Of a DNA stretch of 64,000 nt, positions 55,465 through 63,336 are shown one piece after another. Each line of letters opens with the position of its first letter. Positions within the stretch are counted from its first letter, which is position 1. Under the pieces are notes generated by a model, which had not been told where the DNA came from, made no database searches, and saw only the letters and a list, made by a program, of their open reading frames with translations. The stretch is taken from the NCBI GenBank assembly GCA_937958265.1, contig CALGNX010000001.1, positions 62,001-126,000 of the forward strand, written 5' to 3'. The DNA comes from an uncultured Algibacter sp. (GTDB lineage Bacteria > Bacteroidota > Bacteroidia > Flavobacteriales > Flavobacteriaceae). A program made the position numbers and the translations under genes.

Positions 55465-56289
55465 TTATCTAAATGTCCAGGCTACAATACGAGACATTTT
55501 GTTCCCTTGTGCCATATTTATAGTTTTAATATTGGTGGCTTTTAATTTAGTTAAAGAAGCATAAATACCTTTCAATAAATCTTTTTTTGAAACTAAGGTT
55601 GTAAACCAAATACATTGCGTTTTAAACAATGTGCTTTCATATAAATAATTATGTATAAAGGCTTTTTCACCACCCTTATAACATAATTCATTTTGAGTTC
55701 CTGCAAAGTTCCTTACTACCTTATCACCTATACTATTTAGCCCTTTTAATTTTCGGGATGTAGCTTCCAAAGCTTCTTTTTGGGATGTGAAAAATGGCGG
55801 ATTACACATGGTAGCTGTAAACATATCATGTTCTCCTATAACACCTTTAAGTATTTGTGATTCTTCACTTTGAAACCTTAAACTAATGGATTTACTCAAA
55901 TTATTTTTATTAATTATACGTTGCGCATGTTTTAAAGAATCTGCATCAATATCAACACCAACAAAATTCCATTTGTACTCAAGATGCCCTAAAATAGGAT
56001 AAATACAACTGGCACCTGTACCAATATCTAAAACTTTAATCTGTTTATGTATCTTACAAGATTCTAGCAAATCGGCTAGGTAATGCATATAATCTAGTCG
56101 TCCTGGAATTGGTGGACATAAATTGGTTTCTGGAAAATCCCAAAAGTTAATATTGTAGTGCTTAAAAAGCAGCGCTGTATTGAGTGCTTTAACTGCTTTA
56201 GGATTAGCAAAATCAACTGTTAACTTTTTAAATTTATTTTGGAATACAAATGGTAATAACTCTGGATAAGCTTCGCATAAAGCATCCAT
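55465..56289 (-). CDS. rlmF: 23S rRNA (adenine-1618-N6)-methyltransferase RlmF
   Basis: 274 residues from the first ATG. Landmarks: VDFANPKAVKALNTALLFKHYNINFWDFPE, broken here as VDFANPKAVKALN and INFWDFPETNLCPPIPGR; LDIGTGASCIYPILG (SAM motif I); and MCNPPFFTSQKEA (N6-adenine motif). The family usually has about 20 more N-terminal residues. Upstream codons in the same frame read like that N-terminus (NHNRNIFKSGYN before Met), yet no ATG, GTG or TTG occurs before the in-frame TAA. So either an unusual start codon is used or the gene has lost its first codons. Catalytic parts are intact. Confidence 0.86.
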   Translation of the reverse strand: MDALCEAYPELLPFVFQNKFKKLTVDFANPKAVKALNTALLFKHYNINFWDFPETNLCPPIPGRLDYMHYLADLLESCKIHKQIKVLDIGTGASCIYPILGHLEYKWNFVGVDIDADSLKHAQRIINKNNLSKSISLRFQSEESQILKGVIGEHDMFTATMCNPPFFTSQKEALEATSRKLKGLNSIGDKVVRNFAGTQNELCYKGGEKAFIHNYLYESTLFKTQCIWFTTLVSKKDLLKGIYASLTKLKATNIKTINMAQGNKMSRIVAWTFR

Positions 56290-56484
56290 ATTATAACCGG
56301 ATTTAAATATATTTCTATTGTGATTTTTTGTAGCTGATTTGATAACGACTTAGTTTTAATAAGGAAAACATTTTGACTTTTTACACAAATAAAAAATTAA
56401 TCTTACAATTAATTAACAAAGTATAATTAAACGATAAAAATAACCAATGTGTTCAAATTTTAAGCAAAAAAACGTGTTTTTAGC

Positions 56485-58347
56485 TTAAATATTTGTGGGA
56501 ATTGAAAAATAGAATATGGTACCTTCATTTTTTTGTGAGGTAAACCATATTTTACCGGAGTGTGCTTCTACTATTTTTTTACAATGAGCTAAACCTATTC
56601 CCGAACCCTCATAGTCTAATCTAGAGTGCAGGCGTTGGAAAATAGCAAAAACTTTGTTTTGGTACTCTTCTGCAATACCAATACCATTATCTTTAACTGC
56701 AAACACCCAGTTGGTTTGGTTATTATTTAATCCTTCTCCCTCCTCTACTACTTTTTTGCAAGTAATTAATATTTTTGGTGTTGTATTTAAAGCTCTAAAT
56801 TTTATCCCATTAGTAATAAGGTTTTGAAAAAGTAATCTTAACTCAACCTCGTTTCCTCTTATAGTTGGTAAATTTTCATATGTAATTTCAGCATTAGTAC
56901 TTTTAATAACACTTTGTAAGTCTAAGGTTAAAGCATCCATAAGCGTTAAACAATCTACATTAGCGTAAATATTATTTCGTCCTAATCTAGAATATTGCAA
57001 AAGTGCATCAATTAGTTTTTTCATTCTTACGCTCCCTTCCTTAACAAAACCCATCATTTGTTTCCCCTCTTCATCAAATTTACTGGCGTACTCTTCCTTT
57101 AAAATATCAATAAAACTAGATATTGTGTTTAGAGGTTCTTGCAAATCGTGACTTGTTATGTAAGCAAATTGTTCTAGCTCCTTATTCTTTGAATTTAGTT
57201 GTTTAGACTGTTTGTTAATCTCTTTGTGTTGACTTTTTAAACAATATGTTAATTTTTTAATATTAGTATAAGCGATTAATAGAGAAACACAGGCAATAAA
57301 CAATAGTGTGGATAATATAGACAAGATGGTATTATACTTACGTTGGGTATCTATAATTATATTTTTATTTTCTAAAATAGTTGTCTTTTCGTAAATGTTC
57401 TGCGTTTGTACCTTTAGTATTTTTTGTTGGTCTTCGATTTTTTTGTTGATAGCGTTTATCTTATCATTCTGAAATTTAATTTGATTAATTTGCTCCGCTA
57501 TTTTTTGTTCATTTAATCGCTCTTTATTAATTTTTTCAGTTATCCTTTTACTCATTTGTTCCCCTTCTAAAAACAAACTAGTTATCGAATCTTCCTTTTC
57601 AATTAGTGCTTCGTTTTTTTCGTTTAAATAATCAATTTGAGTGCCAATAGTTTTTATTTGGTTTTTAATAATCTCTTTTTGTTTGTCATTTTCTTTACTA
57701 ACAATAGAGAGTTTTTCCTCTGTCTTTTTAAATAAGTTATCGTCTATTTCTTTAGGTGTAACGGCATAACTGGCCAAAGTTCTGGATAGTGTTAAATTCG
57801 CCTTTCTAAAGTGCATTCTGTTTATATTATAACTGTAGCTATCTTCTACATACACCATATTAATCATTGCGGAGTTTACAGGATAGCCCTCTGTTATTAC
57901 TAAAATGTTATTCCCTTCGGCTTTAGTAAGAATGTCTTTTAATAAATACTCATAAGTTGCGCTTACATAAAGCACATGGTAAGATAAAACATTTTCTAAT
58001 TCGTTAATTTTTTTAACATCAATTAGCTTATTGTAAATACGCCTGTTAGCCGAAGTTTTTAAAAGATTATTTGCAATGTTACTTGTTGCTAAAACACCTA
58101 TATTAAAAGTGGTAAAATTATCGATATTAGGCCATTTAACCTGTTCCGACAAGTTTAAAATCATTGAAGAACGCTGGCTGTCTTTAGATTGCTGAATTGT
58201 AGATTTAACATTTTGCCCGAAAGTAAGACAAGAAAACAAAACAACAATTAGAAGCGTTATATTAAAATTATAAAGTGAAAATTTAGATAAAATTAAATTA
58301 TCTGAGGATACTTTTACAGGTAGAATATGATCAACTAATGATTTCAT
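56485..58347 (-). CDS. Sensor histidine kinase with YfiR-like N-terminal domain
   Basis: 620 residues. A signal/anchor region (hydrophobic 30-44) precedes a YfiR/DUF4154-like periplasmic domain (about 60-190: VKWPNIDNFTTFNIGVLA, ILVITEGYPVNSAMINMVY), a long coiled coil (205-335), a membrane helix (about 341-361), a second coil, a HisKA domain with the phospho-acceptor His400 in YITSHDLQEPLNTISSF, and an ATPase domain with NLITNGIKF, VKDNGIGIAEEYQNKVF and GSGIGLAHCKKIVEAHSG. YfiR-type domains sense envelope or redox signals in other systems. The single-domain response regulator upstream on the same strand is the likely partner. Confidence 0.86.
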   Translation of the reverse strand: MKSLVDHILPVKVSSDNLILSKFSLYNFNITLLIVVLFSCLTFGQNVKSTIQQSKDSQRSSMILNLSEQVKWPNIDNFTTFNIGVLATSNIANNLLKTSANRRIYNKLIDVKKINELENVLSYHVLYVSATYEYLLKDILTKAEGNNILVITEGYPVNSAMINMVYVEDSYSYNINRMHFRKANLTLSRTLASYAVTPKEIDDNLFKKTEEKLSIVSKENDKQKEIIKNQIKTIGTQIDYLNEKNEALIEKEDSITSLFLEGEQMSKRITEKINKERLNEQKIAEQINQIKFQNDKINAINKKIEDQQKILKVQTQNIYEKTTILENKNIIIDTQRKYNTILSILSTLLFIACVSLLIAYTNIKKLTYCLKSQHKEINKQSKQLNSKNKELEQFAYITSHDLQEPLNTISSFIDILKEEYASKFDEEGKQMMGFVKEGSVRMKKLIDALLQYSRLGRNNIYANVDCLTLMDALTLDLQSVIKSTNAEITYENLPTIRGNEVELRLLFQNLITNGIKFRALNTTPKILITCKKVVEEGEGLNNNQTNWVFAVKDNGIGIAEEYQNKVFAIFQRLHSRLDYEGSGIGLAHCKKIVEAHSGKIWFTSQKNEGTIFYFSIPTNI

Positions 58348-58683
58348 TACTTTTACATTAAAAAATAAGCGCCTTAATATTACTAAATTTACTTAATATT
58401 AAAATTAATGCTATTTAAATTTTTATTAAATTAACAACTATCATAAAAGCAATGTGAACTTTTTTACTTTTATTCATTTTGGTTAGAAAAAAGATAAATT
58501 ACATATCATTTAAGTTGTAAATTTTAACCAAAATAAAACACGTGCGTTTAAAGTGTTTAATACTGCGAAACAAATATTTGTAATTATCTATATTTTTATT
58601 TTAGATAATGCTTTTGCAACTATCTAGTTGTTTCCAAATTCTCACCGAGTAATACCATAACTTTATTACCCTAACTTATAAGG
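58348..58683. other. Intergenic, no gene seen
   Basis: 336 AT-rich bases between the response regulator and histidine kinase genes on the same strand. No terminator, promoter of full consensus or repeat copy is visible. Confidence 0.5.
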
Positions 58684-59088
58684 TTAAACTTCAATTAATA
58701 CAGAATTTAAAACTTGTTTGTTAAGTGGTTTTCTTAGAAAACCCGAAAGTTTTTTATAATTTTCAAACTTAGTTAAATCGCTAGGATCATCTGATGATGA
58801 CAACATAATAATACTAATATTATCTGTGAAACTTTGATCAAACTTATAAAATTCTTCTAAAAAATCCCAGCCTGTCATGGCAGGCATATTAATATCTAAG
58901 AAAATAATACTAGGTGCTTTAGCAGGTTCGGTTAAACATTCCTTAATAAAATTAATAGCCTCAAAACCGCTGTGTAACAAATAAATAGTATCTATAAAAT
59001 CACTACCCTTTGCTAAATGTTTATTTAAGAAATTAGTTGCTTTGTCATCATCAACAAACAAAATATTTATTTTTTTCACATCAACCAT
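58684..59088 (-). CDS. Single-domain response regulator
   Basis: 134 residues: a lone receiver domain with the acidic triad (ILFVDDDKAT), phospho-acceptor Asp in IIFLDINMPAMTGWDF (about residue 65), Ser in IMLSSSDD and Lys in FLRKPL. No output domain, so it acts by protein contact, as in Rcp1/CheY-like regulators. Its position 336 bases upstream of the histidine kinase gene suggests they form one pathway. Confidence 0.9.
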   Translation of the reverse strand: MVDVKKINILFVDDDKATNFLNKHLAKGSDFIDTIYLLHSGFEAINFIKECLTEPAKAPSIIFLDINMPAMTGWDFLEEFYKFDQSFTDNISIIMLSSSDDPSDLTKFENYKKLSGFLRKPLNKQVLNSVLIEV

Positions 59089-59284
59089 AGCACAAGAAAC
59101 TAATATTTTAAAAAGTTAGTAATAGAATTAACAATATAATAACATTGTATTTAAACAATCTATTATTTCGTTAAAACACAATTTTTAACCATTTAAGTGC
59201 GCGCTATATAAATCTCGTTTATTAAATACCTGTATGTTAGGCTTATATTAGGTTATCTTCTATATTAGCAAAAAAAAACATAAA

Positions 59285-59941
59285 ATGTTAAAAGCTGTTA
59301 TTTTTGATATGGATGGTGTTATTATTGATAGCGAACCAATGCACAATAAAGCCTACCATGATATGTTTAATGAAGTTGGCATTAAGGTTTCAAACAAACT
59401 TTACGAATCCTTTACAGGGCAATCAACCATAAATATTTGTAAGCAACTTGTCGATCAATTTAAATTAAGCCAAACACCAGAAGAATTAGTAGCGCTTAAA
59501 CGAAAACACTACAAACACTTTTTTTACAACAACGCTACCTTAAGTCTTATTGATGGGGTTTTAAATTTAATTAAAGATTACCACAATAACGGGCTTACGC
59601 TAGTTTTAGCCTCTTCTGCAGCCATGACAAGTATTAATCAAATTTTTGATAGGTTTGATTTAAATCAATACTTTGTAGCTAAACTAAGTGGCGGCGATTT
59701 AAAACAATCTAAACCGCACCCAGAAATTTTTATTAAAGCTGCGGAAGCTACAGGCTTCTCGAAAAATGAATGTATCGTTATTGAAGACTCTACCAACGGC
59801 GTAAAAGCAGCACATGCAGCAGGTATTTTTTGTGTTGGGTTTGATAGTTTTCATTCTAAAAACCAAGATTACTCAAAAGCCAATATTGTAATTAAAAACT
59901 TTAAAGATATTGCGTATAACAAAGCTATTAAGCTTATTTAA
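59285..59941 (+). CDS. HAD superfamily phosphatase (beta-phosphoglucomutase-like)
   Basis: 218 residues. Motif I FDMDGVIIDSEPMHNKA with nucleophile Asp8 and acid Asp10; helical cap (about 15-85); motif II LVLASSAAM; motif III Lys in KQSKPHPEIF; motif IV VIEDSTNGVKAAHAAG. The cap and motif II/III wording place it in the PgmB/phosphatase IA group; substrate not predictable. Its stop codon overlaps the end of the small basic gene on the other strand. Confidence 0.88.
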   Translation: MLKAVIFDMDGVIIDSEPMHNKAYHDMFNEVGIKVSNKLYESFTGQSTINICKQLVDQFKLSQTPEELVALKRKHYKHFFYNNATLSLIDGVLNLIKDYHNNGLTLVLASSAAMTSINQIFDRFDLNQYFVAKLSGGDLKQSKPHPEIFIKAAEATGFSKNECIVIEDSTNGVKAAHAAGIFCVGFDSFHSKNQDYSKANIVIKNFKDIAYNKAIKLI

Positions 59942-60096
59942 TCTGTACCCCGCACTTCCTTTGCCTTATTAATAATAGACTTTAGGCGCGCCTTCCTTAA
60001 TAAAACCTCAGATTTTTTTTTATTTTTCTTTTGGTTCATTAATTTCGAATGTTTCGCTTTATTTTTTGTGTTTTTTTCTCTACCTATTTTTCCCAT
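59938..60096 (-). CDS. Small, very basic protein (52 residues)
   Basis: ATG at 60096 opens a frame of 52 codons: MGKIGREKNTKNKAKHSKLM, then a lysine-rich stretch and KARLKSIINKAKEVRGTD. About 19 Lys and 5 Arg against few acids; predicted helical, with no cysteine or signal. It is too short for many gene finders. It ends 27 bases before the mscL stop region begins, on the same strand downstream of mscL, and its last bases overlap the HAD gene stop. Codon use looks like that of the neighbours. Possibly nucleic-acid or ribosome associated, by composition only. Confidence 0.55.
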   Translation of the reverse strand: MGKIGREKNTKNKAKHSKLMNQKKNKKKSEVLLRKARLKSIINKAKEVRGTD

Positions 60097-60123
60097 AATA
60101 TTTAATTTTCATTAAAGTTAATA

Positions 60124-60573
60124 TTATTTATTTTTTAGCAATGTATTTTGCTCTTCCATAAGTTCCTTAAGGTTTGAGAGTAGCTCAATATCCTTTGGTG
60201 TTGCCACCGTAACATCCTTAGTATCTTGTGCTTTGTTTTTAAGTCTGTTCATAAATTTCACTATAATAAAAACAGTAAAACCAATAATTAAAAAATCTAT
60301 AAAAGCCTCACTTAAAGCACCGTAACCAATAGCAGCTTCGCTAGTAACAATAGCTCCATCAGCATTTAAAACAGCTTCTCTTAAAACAATACGCTTACTT
60401 TGCAAATTCACACCATCAGTCATTAATGATAAAGGTGGCATAAGTACTTTTTTAACCAGTACATCAATTACTTTATTGAACGATGCCCCAATTATAATAC
60501 CAATAGCCATGTCCATCATATTTCCTTTTACGGCAAACTCTTTAAATTCATTAAATAATTTCATGTTTTTCAT
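60124..60573 (-). CDS. mscL: Large-conductance mechanosensitive channel
   Basis: 149-residue inner-membrane channel that opens under osmotic downshock. Helix 1 carries FKEFAVKGNMMDMAIGIIIG and FNKVIDVLVKKVLMPPL; helix 2 is FIDFLIIGFTVFIIVKFMNRL; the C-terminus has the coiled ELLSNLKELMEEQ bundle. Length is normal. An internal ATG at 60564 would shorten it by three residues. A -7-like TATCTTTG (60598-60591) lies upstream, without a TTG partner. Confidence 0.93.
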   Translation of the reverse strand: MKNMKLFNEFKEFAVKGNMMDMAIGIIIGASFNKVIDVLVKKVLMPPLSLMTDGVNLQSKRIVLREAVLNADGAIVTSEAAIGYGALSEAFIDFLIIGFTVFIIVKFMNRLKNKAQDTKDVTVATPKDIELLSNLKELMEEQNTLLKNK

Positions 60574-60738
60574 GTCATTTTTTTAGAGCGCAAAGATATC
60601 CGATTGAAATTAATAGTATTAATCTATGGCACATAAAAAAGTAATCTAAAAAAAATTATAATCTAATTAAGTAATACTACTATTTATAATTAAATTAGAT
60701 TATATTTAAAAATATTAGCTTTAAAACTAATAATTATC

Positions 60739-60767
60739 TTGCAACTTATTAAAAAATCATACATTTG
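60739..60767 (+). promoter_or_regulatory. Bacteroidetes-type promoter of the SatD-like/DUF3307 pair
   Basis: TTG (60739-60741), 18 bases, TACATTTG (60760-60767). Full consensus, about 79 bases before the first start codon. Confidence 0.7.
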
Positions 60768-60845
60768 TAATATGCTTAATTTAATAACTATTAAAAGTAA
60801 ATTTTAAACAAGCATAACTTTAGCCAAGACACTATTAACACTATT

Positions 60846-61448
60846 ATGACAAGCATTATAACAGGCGATATTATAAATTCTCAAAAAAACACACCAAACA
60901 ATTGGCTAAACCCACTTAAAACTATTTTAAATACTTTTGGCTCTACACCATTAACCTGGGAAATATACAGAGGCGATAGTTTTCAAATAGAAATTAAACC
61001 AACGCAAGCCTTGTTAGCCTGTTTTTTAATAAAAGCAACCATAAAACAGTTTGATAATATAGATGTAAGACTAGCCATTGGCATAGGTGAAAAAACATAT
61101 CAATCCAACAAAATTACAGAATCCAATGGTAGTGCTTTTGTAAATTCGGGCCTTTGTTTCGAAAACCTAAAAAAATCCACACTAGCCATAAAATCACCAT
61201 TCCCGGAGTTCGATACCATAATAAATATTATGCTAGATCTGGCGCAGTTAACTATAAACAATTGGTCTAGCACCTCCTCTACTCTTATAAAAACGACTTT
61301 AGAAACACCTAGGTTAAACCAAAGTCAATTAGCCGAAATCCTAAAAAGTACCCAAAGCAATATTAGTCAAGGCCATAAACGAGCCGGTTTCGACGAGGTT
61401 TCAAAATTATTACAATACTACCAAACCAAAATACAAACATTATGTTAA
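60846..61448 (+). CDS. SatD-like protein
   Basis: 200 residues. The opening TSIITGDIINSQ and WEIYRGDSFQIEI, then VRLAIGIGEK and SNGSAFVNSGLCFENLKK, match SatD-type proteins, a small cytosolic group of unknown mechanism. Residues about 150-195 look like a helix-turn-helix (LNQSQLAEILKSTQSNISQG), so DNA binding is plausible. Its stop overlaps the start of the DUF3307 gene, and this pairing recurs in my recollection. Confidence 0.72.
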   Translation: MTSIITGDIINSQKNTPNNWLNPLKTILNTFGSTPLTWEIYRGDSFQIEIKPTQALLACFLIKATIKQFDNIDVRLAIGIGEKTYQSNKITESNGSAFVNSGLCFENLKKSTLAIKSPFPEFDTIINIMLDLAQLTINNWSSTSSTLIKTTLETPRLNQSQLAEILKSTQSNISQGHKRAGFDEVSKLLQYYQTKIQTLC

Positions 61449-62161
61449 CCCTTGCCATAAAACTAATACTTGCACATATTATTGGCGATTTTGTATGCCA
61501 ACCTAATAAATGGGTACATCACAAAGCAACCCATAAGCATAAGTCCAAATTTTTATACTGGCACATCTTAGTGCACCTAGGCGCATTAATAGTTGTTTTA
61601 CAATTCAATTTCAAATATTGGTTGGCCTTGGTTTTAATACCAATATCTCACTATATTATAGATGTTATTAAGCTAAACCTTACCACAAAAATAAACCAAC
61701 GCATATTATTTGGCCTAGACCAATTAGCCCACATCTTAATAATTGCACTAATTATAAAAATTTACAAGCCATATAACATTAATTTAGAGGGTTTTTATGC
61801 ACCAAAATTTTTGTTATTACTAACATGTTTACTCTGCATAACCAAGGTATCTGCTATTATCATGAAAACTATAATCTCCAAATGGGATTTAAGCGCCTAT
61901 GATGATGAATCCTCACTTACAAACGCAGGCTCTTATATTGGAGTACTTGAGCGGTTATTCGTTTTCATGTTTATTATAACAAATCATTGGGAAGGCGTAG
62001 GTTTTTTAATAGCAGCAAAATCGGTTTTTCGTTTTGGCGATTTATCCAAAGCTAAAGATAGAAAGCTAACAGAATACATCCTTATCGGAACACTTTTAAG
62101 CTTTGGTTTAGCCATAGCGTCTGGCATGAGTTACCAATATATTTTAAACCTACTCTCCTAA
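61442..62161 (+). CDS. DUF3307 family membrane protein
   Basis: 239 residues with about six membrane helices. The first carries the family signature ILAHIIGDFVCQPNKWVHHK, with Asp and Gln in the helix, followed by LYWHILVHLG and PISHYIIDVIKL. A second set (FGLDQLAHILIIALI) holds D-x-x-x-H as well. Conserved His/Asp in helices could bind metal; function unknown. Overlaps the SatD-like gene by seven bases. Confidence 0.84.
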   Translation: MLTLAIKLILAHIIGDFVCQPNKWVHHKATHKHKSKFLYWHILVHLGALIVVLQFNFKYWLALVLIPISHYIIDVIKLNLTTKINQRILFGLDQLAHILIIALIIKIYKPYNINLEGFYAPKFLLLLTCLLCITKVSAIIMKTIISKWDLSAYDDESSLTNAGSYIGVLERLFVFMFIITNHWEGVGFLIAAKSVFRFGDLSKAKDRKLTEYILIGTLLSFGLAIASGMSYQYILNLLS

Positions 62162-62247
62162 TTTAAAATACGTAAAAACTCTTATTTTATTTATACCCCT
62201 ACCACTATTTTAATAAAAAAATTAAAACCCATAAAAACAACAACAAC

Positions 62248-62340
62248 TTGGGCGTTACCCGAAAAGGGTCGCGCTTTACGCTACAAGTCCTCGCACCTCC
62301 TAAAGTCGGGCTGTGGGCTTTACGCTACAATCGCTAACGC
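62248..62340 (+). repeat. Dispersed ~90-bp intergenic repeat, copy 4
   Basis: TTGGGCGTTACCCGAAAAGG ... GTCCTCGCACCTCC ... GTCGGGCTGTGGGCTTTACG ... ATCGCTAACGC, then nine A. Very close to the copy at 51154 but on the opposite strand. It lies between the convergent DUF3307 and FkbM genes. Confidence 0.88.
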
Positions 62341-62445
62341 AAAAAAAAAGCAATACAGTCTATAAAACACATGCAACAAAAAAATGCTTTTAAAGCTTTA
62401 AAACAAACATTTATTAATCTTAAAAAAATAAAACTACAAGAGAAA

Positions 62446-63321
62446 CTACCTATTTTTTAAAACCTCTTTGTAAGACCGTGTAAAAGCTTCAATTTTCGTC
62501 CTTGGCACTATAACATAATCACAGGCCGATAAATCTGCATGAATTCCTATTTCTGTAATAGCCTCTAAATTAATAAGTAAATCATTTTGCTTTACAATCC
62601 TAAAAAAGCTATAATTTAATCCAATAAAAAGCTCTTGAATTTCATTTTGCCTACTAATTCTAAACGTATTTTCTTTATTGTAAGCGGGAAGAATTTCTAA
62701 AAGTATTATAGGCTCACTCTTAGCTATGTAGCTTTTAAAACTTATAAGAACCTCTAATTCTGCACCTTCAACATCTATTTTTAAAATTGAAATACCTTCA
62801 AAATTAATTTTTGCATTTAAGTGCTCAACATCAAAAAGCGGAATATATGCTTTACGCTTAATAGCATGATTTTGCCTAAATTCCGTAATCATGGAAGCCG
62901 AACTATCTACCGCCGATTTTTCGATAAAATGCAATTCGCCAACCTCTGTTTTATTAGAAACACCAACAGGAATAAGGGTTGTATTTTTAAAGTTATTCTT
63001 ACTAATTAATTTACTGGTATATCCCACACAAAACGGATTAGGCTCAAAGCCTATATATTCTATTTTGGAAGACACGCTTTTTAACTTTAATAAAGTTTGC
63101 CCTGTATTAACACCAATATCGAAAAAACGCTTTTCACCTAAAGGTAAAATAATCTTTAACACATCCAACATCCAAGGCTCCGACGTAACCAAATTTGAAT
63201 AGCCAATATTATCGCTAATAGGAATTTTAAAATTTCTATTGTTTATTGTTGTTCTTACACTGAAGTTAAAAAATTTAAAAGCATTAATTTTTTTTAAAAC
63301 TTTAACTATAAAAACATTCAT
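62446..63321 (-). CDS. FkbM family methyltransferase
   Basis: 291 residues. Rossmann core with FFDIGVNTGQTLLKL (motif I), YIGFEPNPFCVGYTSKLI, and ISILKIDVEGAELEVLISFK, the FkbM-specific motif that follows the SAM site. FkbM enzymes O-methylate sugars, lipids or secondary metabolites; the acceptor here is unknown. No glycan-synthesis cluster is in the window. It ends 15 bases after ccsA on the same strand. Confidence 0.86.
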   Translation of the reverse strand: MNVFIVKVLKKINAFKFFNFSVRTTINNRNFKIPISDNIGYSNLVTSEPWMLDVLKIILPLGEKRFFDIGVNTGQTLLKLKSVSSKIEYIGFEPNPFCVGYTSKLISKNNFKNTTLIPVGVSNKTEVGELHFIEKSAVDSSASMITEFRQNHAIKRKAYIPLFDVEHLNAKINFEGISILKIDVEGAELEVLISFKSYIAKSEPIILLEILPAYNKENTFRISRQNEIQELFIGLNYSFFRIVKQNDLLINLEAITEIGIHADLSACDYVIVPRTKIEAFTRSYKEVLKNR

Positions 63322-63336
63322 AAACTCAAATTTAAT

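Noticed and set aside
62891-63202. Plus-strand frame of 103 codons inside the FkbM gene
   Set aside because: Shadow of a clear minus-strand methyltransferase gene.
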